This document shows, piece after piece, positions 59,535 through 64,000 of a DNA stretch of 64,000 bases. The notes beneath the pieces were generated by a model. That model did not search any database, was not told the DNA's origin, and was given only the letters and a program-made list of their open reading frames with translations. The DNA lies in assembly GCF_036417845.1 (NCBI RefSeq), contig NC_089994.1, forward strand, positions 15,580,001-15,644,000, read 5' to 3'. The DNA is from Apteryx mantelli. Lineage: Eukaryota; Chordata; Aves; Apterygiformes; Apterygidae. The position numbers and the translations under genes are program-made. How positions within the stretch are numbered: position 1 is the first letter of the stretch; each line of letters opens with the position of its first letter.

Positions 59535-62500
59535 CAAGGTGGTGAGAGAGGGGAGGAAATTTGAGGCTTTTGGTCAGGAAGGCTTGCTAATGCCAGCAGA
59601 GTGTGGCAGGTACCAATTCTAATTCTCCCAGCGCTGGCGACAGCATCCTGCTGTGGTGAAGTACAACAACAGCAGTTGTTGGCTGTGGTCAAGCCACCAG
59701 CCAGTGCATCCCAAGGACGGCATATTCAGCTGGTTGGTCCATTTCCTTCCTAAACATCTTTTTACATCCATCTGGATACTGGATATTTTGTTTTCTACGT
59801 GCAGAAGAACATAAAGAGTTTGCCTCAGCCATAGAAGCCACCCTTCTTTTCTTATAGCAGCCACTCTTCTATTCAGTGGGTCTCCCGTCAACTGGTTGTC
59901 ACAACTGTCCTGATTCCCAGGGCAGCTCTCACAGCTGAGGCAGTCTCTGAGGGTGTTAAGTTGTGGCAGTAATAGTGCTGGCCCTGGTGAGAATACAAAT
60001 GTGTAGTTTGTTGATCCTGGACTGTGGAGCCATACTACTGCCTGGCAGGCTACACCGCAAGAGCTGGCAGGGCTGTTTCCAGCACACTCCTCTGAAAGGG
60101 GAAAGGTTGTTTTCAAATTTCTTCTTCTTTCCCTCTCTCTCCTCCAAGTCTGCCAGGAAGCTTTGGAGAGAAGCTCTAGTGCTCGTCTGTGCTTCTTGGG
60201 CTGAGTACAGATAGCTGTGCTCTTGCTCCAGCCATGAGCACCCAGCAAAGTTTCCCAGGTCTCTGCAGTGGGTGTGGGTCACTGTAAGTTGAAGGTGAAC
60301 AAACCCCCCAGTATCTGGGGGCAGAGAAGGAGAAGAAATGGGACCCTGCCTCTCTGTGTTCGTGAAGGACTCCGCTTCTGCCAGAAGTGAGGGTCACAGC
60401 CTCAGGGTCCTGATGAATCCTGCTCTGAATCCCACCCCTGTCAAGTGCTGTGAGGCTCTTCATGAATTACTCACTGACATGCAAGATCTCCAAAACAGTT
60501 TCTTCTGCCAGAAACAGAGTAGATGCCTGCTGTGTCCAGCCACTGCAGATGGAGGAAGAATCAATGAGAGACAAAAATTTATTCCTCTGCCCCAGCAAAA
60601 GGCATGCTCTGGACAAGTAGCTTCCCTTTCGCCTCCTCAGTAAAACACCCTGAGCTGTAAAGAGAGCAGGAGGTGTCTGATCCAAACCTTCTAGTGCAAA
60701 AATCAGCCCTCAAAACTCAGCTTATCTTGCTGGGAGCCAGACCCTGCCTGCAGAAGGCAAAGGGAAGATACTTGGCTGCTCTGTAGGTATTTGGCTAGGG
60801 CCCTGCACAAGAGGCCTGCCATGTATCCGGAGTGTGTGTTTACTCCGTCTGGTGCAGTGTGCGCCATCAAAGGCAGGGCAGGAGCAGACTGGGAGTGACA
60901 TGAGAGGCCACAAACAAATCTGCAAGCAAGTGAACACGGACTGCAAACAGGCCTTGGCTGAGGTGGGCGAGCAAAGAGCTGCAAATGGGCGATCAGATCA
61001 TGTTTCCCAACCTTGTGAAAAGGGGGCTGGAGGTTACAAACTTCCTGACAGCTGGAATAAAATGCTGTCTATGCAAACATGGCACACCATAGCAGGTTGG
61101 TATGGCTTGTTCATACTCTCTATTGATTCACTTGTAATACCCTTCTAGAGAAAGGGGTCTGATCAGTTAATTGCACTGTGATCAGAGGAGAACGAACTAG
61201 CACACTGCAGCCTCTGACAATTGAGCTCTCTTGAGCTGGCCTTGAATTTGACAAACAGGCTAGTTTAAAAAGTAGGAGCCAGGGTGTTGGCTGCTCATGT
61301 TGTCATATACTGCAGGGATCATCGCAAACGGATCCCCGCTCACCAGAAAACTGAAGCATGTGCCAATGTGCTTAGCTGAATCAGGGCTGTGGGAGCTCAG
61401 TTGTCCTGTGGCTTACTGTGAAATACCACCGCTGAAGGGCAGTGGGGAGACATTCAGAGCAAAGGGCATGTCACACCTCCACTCCGCAAGATGCAGGACT
61501 GTGCGATAATTCCTATGGATGCCTCGAGAAGGAAAGTCACAAATTTCTGCCCTTTACCCCTAATACTTCCTGGACCTGTAGCGCTCAACCCAGTGCCTCT
61601 GAATCAGAAAGAGGTTACATGCAGTTATGCTAAGGTTGGGTTTTGCATCTGCCTTAGTGGGACTGTCCTGTCTGGCAGGGGGAAACAGAAGCTGTGGAGA
61701 AGTGGGACTTAGGAGCTATGACTGCAGCTGGCATTGGGATGTTGGATCTATCCTCTTTACAAGGAAACCTGCAAACCCTTTTTGGGAGCAACATATTGTC
61801 CTAAGCACAATCATGTGTTCAGTGTATAAAGGATTTAAATGTGTGTGTGTGTTAGGGGCCAACTTTTAATCGAAACCTGGCCCCATTTCAATCTCTCTCC
61901 TGATTGTTTTGTGTTCAGAGGTCTGAACTAAGTCTGAGTGAAAATGTGCCAGGGGGCTTCGGTGGGGTTATTTACCAGCAAAATAACTATTCCAGCATTT
62001 TAGGGAGTAAACAGGCACCATTTAATCTGCTCTTGCTCAAGGGCAACATTCATTTATGCGTACTGTTTGCTCTTTATAACATGAGTATACATATGTTACC
62101 CTGTCCAATCAGGTACAAAAATGCTGCAGACCCTTTGTGGTCTCTTTGAGGTCTGGCACTATCTTTTCCTGGGGCGTAACTGAAATGTTTATATCTGTGG
62201 GGCCTTAGCGTAAATTAAACACTGCTCCATTGCAGAGCTTTCTGATTTAGGCCAGTTTAGGATGGCAGATGCAGAGCACAGAACTGCCATTGTGCAGATG
62301 TTCCTGTGTTTCTTTGCTAGGTTTATGGGATCTGGGTAAAGATTATGGACAGCTGCATCATTCATATAGGGAGAATGATGTGGAGGGGATGCCCCCGTGG
62401 CCATGCAGCCGCTTCACTTGTATAATCCGGGACATTTCTGTCACACCAGGCAGCGCAAGGGAAGGGAGATCATTTGCCCCTTCCCTGCTTCCTCCTCTCC

Positions 62501-62696
62501 ACCATGGTAGATATGTTTTTGCCTTTGATGCAGGGAAATCTCTATAATTGTTTCCCTGTCAAGTTTGGAAACATGTGGAAGAATCCATGATATTCTTTGA
62601 TGGGGTTATCTATGGATACCCTACAGAAACCACACACCTCTTGCCTTCTAAATTAGGTCTTCTGTGGAGTTACTCTCTTGTTTCTCTCCACTTCAG

Positions 62697-62845
62697 ATCC
62701 AAGCAAGAGGAAGGCAGCTAAACCTACAGTGCAGCTCTTCCCACCCATTAATGAGCCAACAGCGATCAGCTACACAGCAGCCTCACTTTGGACAGGGCAA
62801 CTTCAACAGCTGCTGTTATGAGCGCTTCTGCATGGACACCTCAGG
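62697..62845 (+). other. Exon-like block, unassigned
   Basis: 149 nt following a strong acceptor (TTGTTTCTCTCCACTTCAG) and ending at CAGG|GTACGT. Two frames are open for most of the length; one reads IQARGRQLNLQCSSSHPLM and continues past the donor to 63131. The same CAGGGTACGT word recurs 40 bp downstream as an alternative donor. No similarity was recognised. Confidence 0.2.
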
Positions 62846-64000
62846 GTACGTCGTCACTGCAGAAGACAATTTAGCTATCCCAGGGTACGTTGGCTGTGAA
62901 GATCTGGCAGCCCAGTTGCTAACACAAGCAAGTAACAGGGACTGGAGGGCTCAGTCAGTGACCTGGACTAGTGTCTGTATGTCTTTGCATACAGCAGTCC
63001 TGCAAGATTTTTGTCCTGTGGGTCTCCATAAGGGAGCAAAGCACAGATCCAACATGATTAAGGTGACACTGGTTCCTACTACTTGCCCAGGGGTCATTTT
63101 CAAGTGCATCCTCATGGTTTTTGAATCTTAGGCAGTTTCTTTGTTAATTCACCTTTTACAGCAATAATATCTCCAGCCCTGGTTCTACAGTGCATTTCAC
63201 AGTTTGCAGTATCAGACTTACCTGTCAGTGCTCTTGCAAAGGTGGAAAAGCCTCTCAGTGCAGAGCTGCTGCGAAGATTTCACTCCATGCAACAACAGCA
63301 TGAACTGGGGTTGGGATTGGGTTGGGATGTCACAATTTGCCTGAGATACACCCAGGGACATATCACCTGCCCCCAAGGTGCAGCCATCTAAGGGTGAAAG
63401 GCAGCAGCCATTTCATCATTCACAGAAATACCATGATAGAAAAATATAACATATGGCTGAAACTTCAGAGGGGGATCTGTGTTGGCAACAGTTAATTGCC
63501 CTGTTTGAAAATGGTTGAAACAGAGAGGTTAATGCCCAGGGATTATACAGGCATAACCTTGATTTTCCGTCTGCTTTGATGTCTCAATTAGCAGAAGTTG
63601 GGGTGGTGGGGGCAACTTCTTAGCTGTTTCCAGCCTTTTGGGGGAAAAAAAGAGTTTATTTATTAGAATAGGCAGGTCACAATTTAACTGAGAGATTTTT
63701 AGAGGAATTCAGAGCCTGTGGGATTTATGACAAGGTGATGAAAGAGGAACTCTGGTAGTTACCCAATAAGCTTCTTTTTTTCCAAGAACATAAAGTTAAA
63801 AAAAATAAATTAAAAAATGAGGAGTTTTTTTTTTTTTTATGAATGGGTTCTTGTGGCGTGTAGGCTGCTAACACTATCAACATTGTTTCTGGGAAACTCC
63901 AGGCATCTAATCAATCTTCATTCTGTAAGAAAACGTTCCAAATTATACGAAAACCACATGGCTTCTCCTATTTGTAGGGAAAAACCTGACCTGACCCCAT

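Larger units (their letters stand above)
45576..64000. other. Gene-poor region upstream of RFLNA
   Basis: No gene is recognised. The first 450 bases are still CpG-rich; from about 46.3 kb onward CpG is rare. Open frames are short (up to about 155 codons, 62664-63131) and lack recognisable similarity. Exon-like segments on the plus strand are listed separately at 54192-54254 and 62697-62845. Simple repeats and a palindrome cluster are also present. In human the neighbour on this side is ZNF664; nothing of it is visible. Confidence 0.6.

Noticed and set aside
62697..62845. Frame reading KPTVQLFPP, reminiscent of an immunoglobulin light-chain constant domain
   Set aside because: The resemblance covers only about eight residues, lacks the domain cysteine/tryptophan pattern and runs into a stop.
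1..64000. CRISPR arrays, phage, toxin-antitoxin or other prokaryotic systems, tRNA and rRNA genes
   Set aside because: No spaced direct repeats, no operon-like packing and no RNA-gene signature was seen; the sequence is vertebrate.

Overview
This is vertebrate nuclear DNA, most likely from a bird or a close sauropsid relative. Coding sequence is split by GT-AG introns. Homopolymer and dinucleotide runs are common. The two recognisable genes are compact and sit tail to tail: NCOR2 on the + strand and RFLNA on the - strand. The same convergent pair exists on human 12q24.31. Species assignment is inference; no diagnostic lineage repeat was seen.

Layout. 1-13.8 kb holds the last six coding exons of NCOR2 (SMRT, the nuclear-receptor corepressor): 1474-1623, 2426-2571, 3842-3895, 7692-7919, 9450-9629 and 9916-10097. 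All intron phases match, and the joined reading ends in the expected SMRT C-terminus. A long 3' UTR follows, with a distal AATAAA at 13779 and an 11-nt complement to the miR-10 5' end at 11108-11118. 13.8-25 kb is non-coding. It is CpG-rich up to about 23 kb, has AT-rich islands that look like conserved regulatory DNA, and has a decayed Ty3/gypsy-type reverse transcriptase at 24.1-24.5 kb. 25.5-30.95 kb is a candidate RFLNA 3' UTR or intergenic sequence. RFLNA (refilin A) has three coding exons on the - strand: 44831-44616, 33669-33560 and 31288-30955, giving a 219-residue protein. Its start lies in a strong CpG island (about 43.85-46.0 kb). 46-64 kb is gene-poor, CpG-poor upstream sequence with simple repeats, a palindromic block at 48.6 kb and a few exon-like segments.

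Function. NCOR2 and RFLNA are not known to act together: NCOR2 is a nuclear corepressor scaffold and RFLNA is a filamin-binding actin regulator. Their proximity is conserved synteny, not an operon-like unit. I found no CRISPR, phage, toxin or bacterial system. The less ordinary items are a perfect 47-bp inverted repeat with a 3-nt loop in RFLNA intron 1, the fossil gypsy RT, the miR-10 site, the 48.6-kb palindrome cluster and some unassigned exon-like blocks on the + strand.
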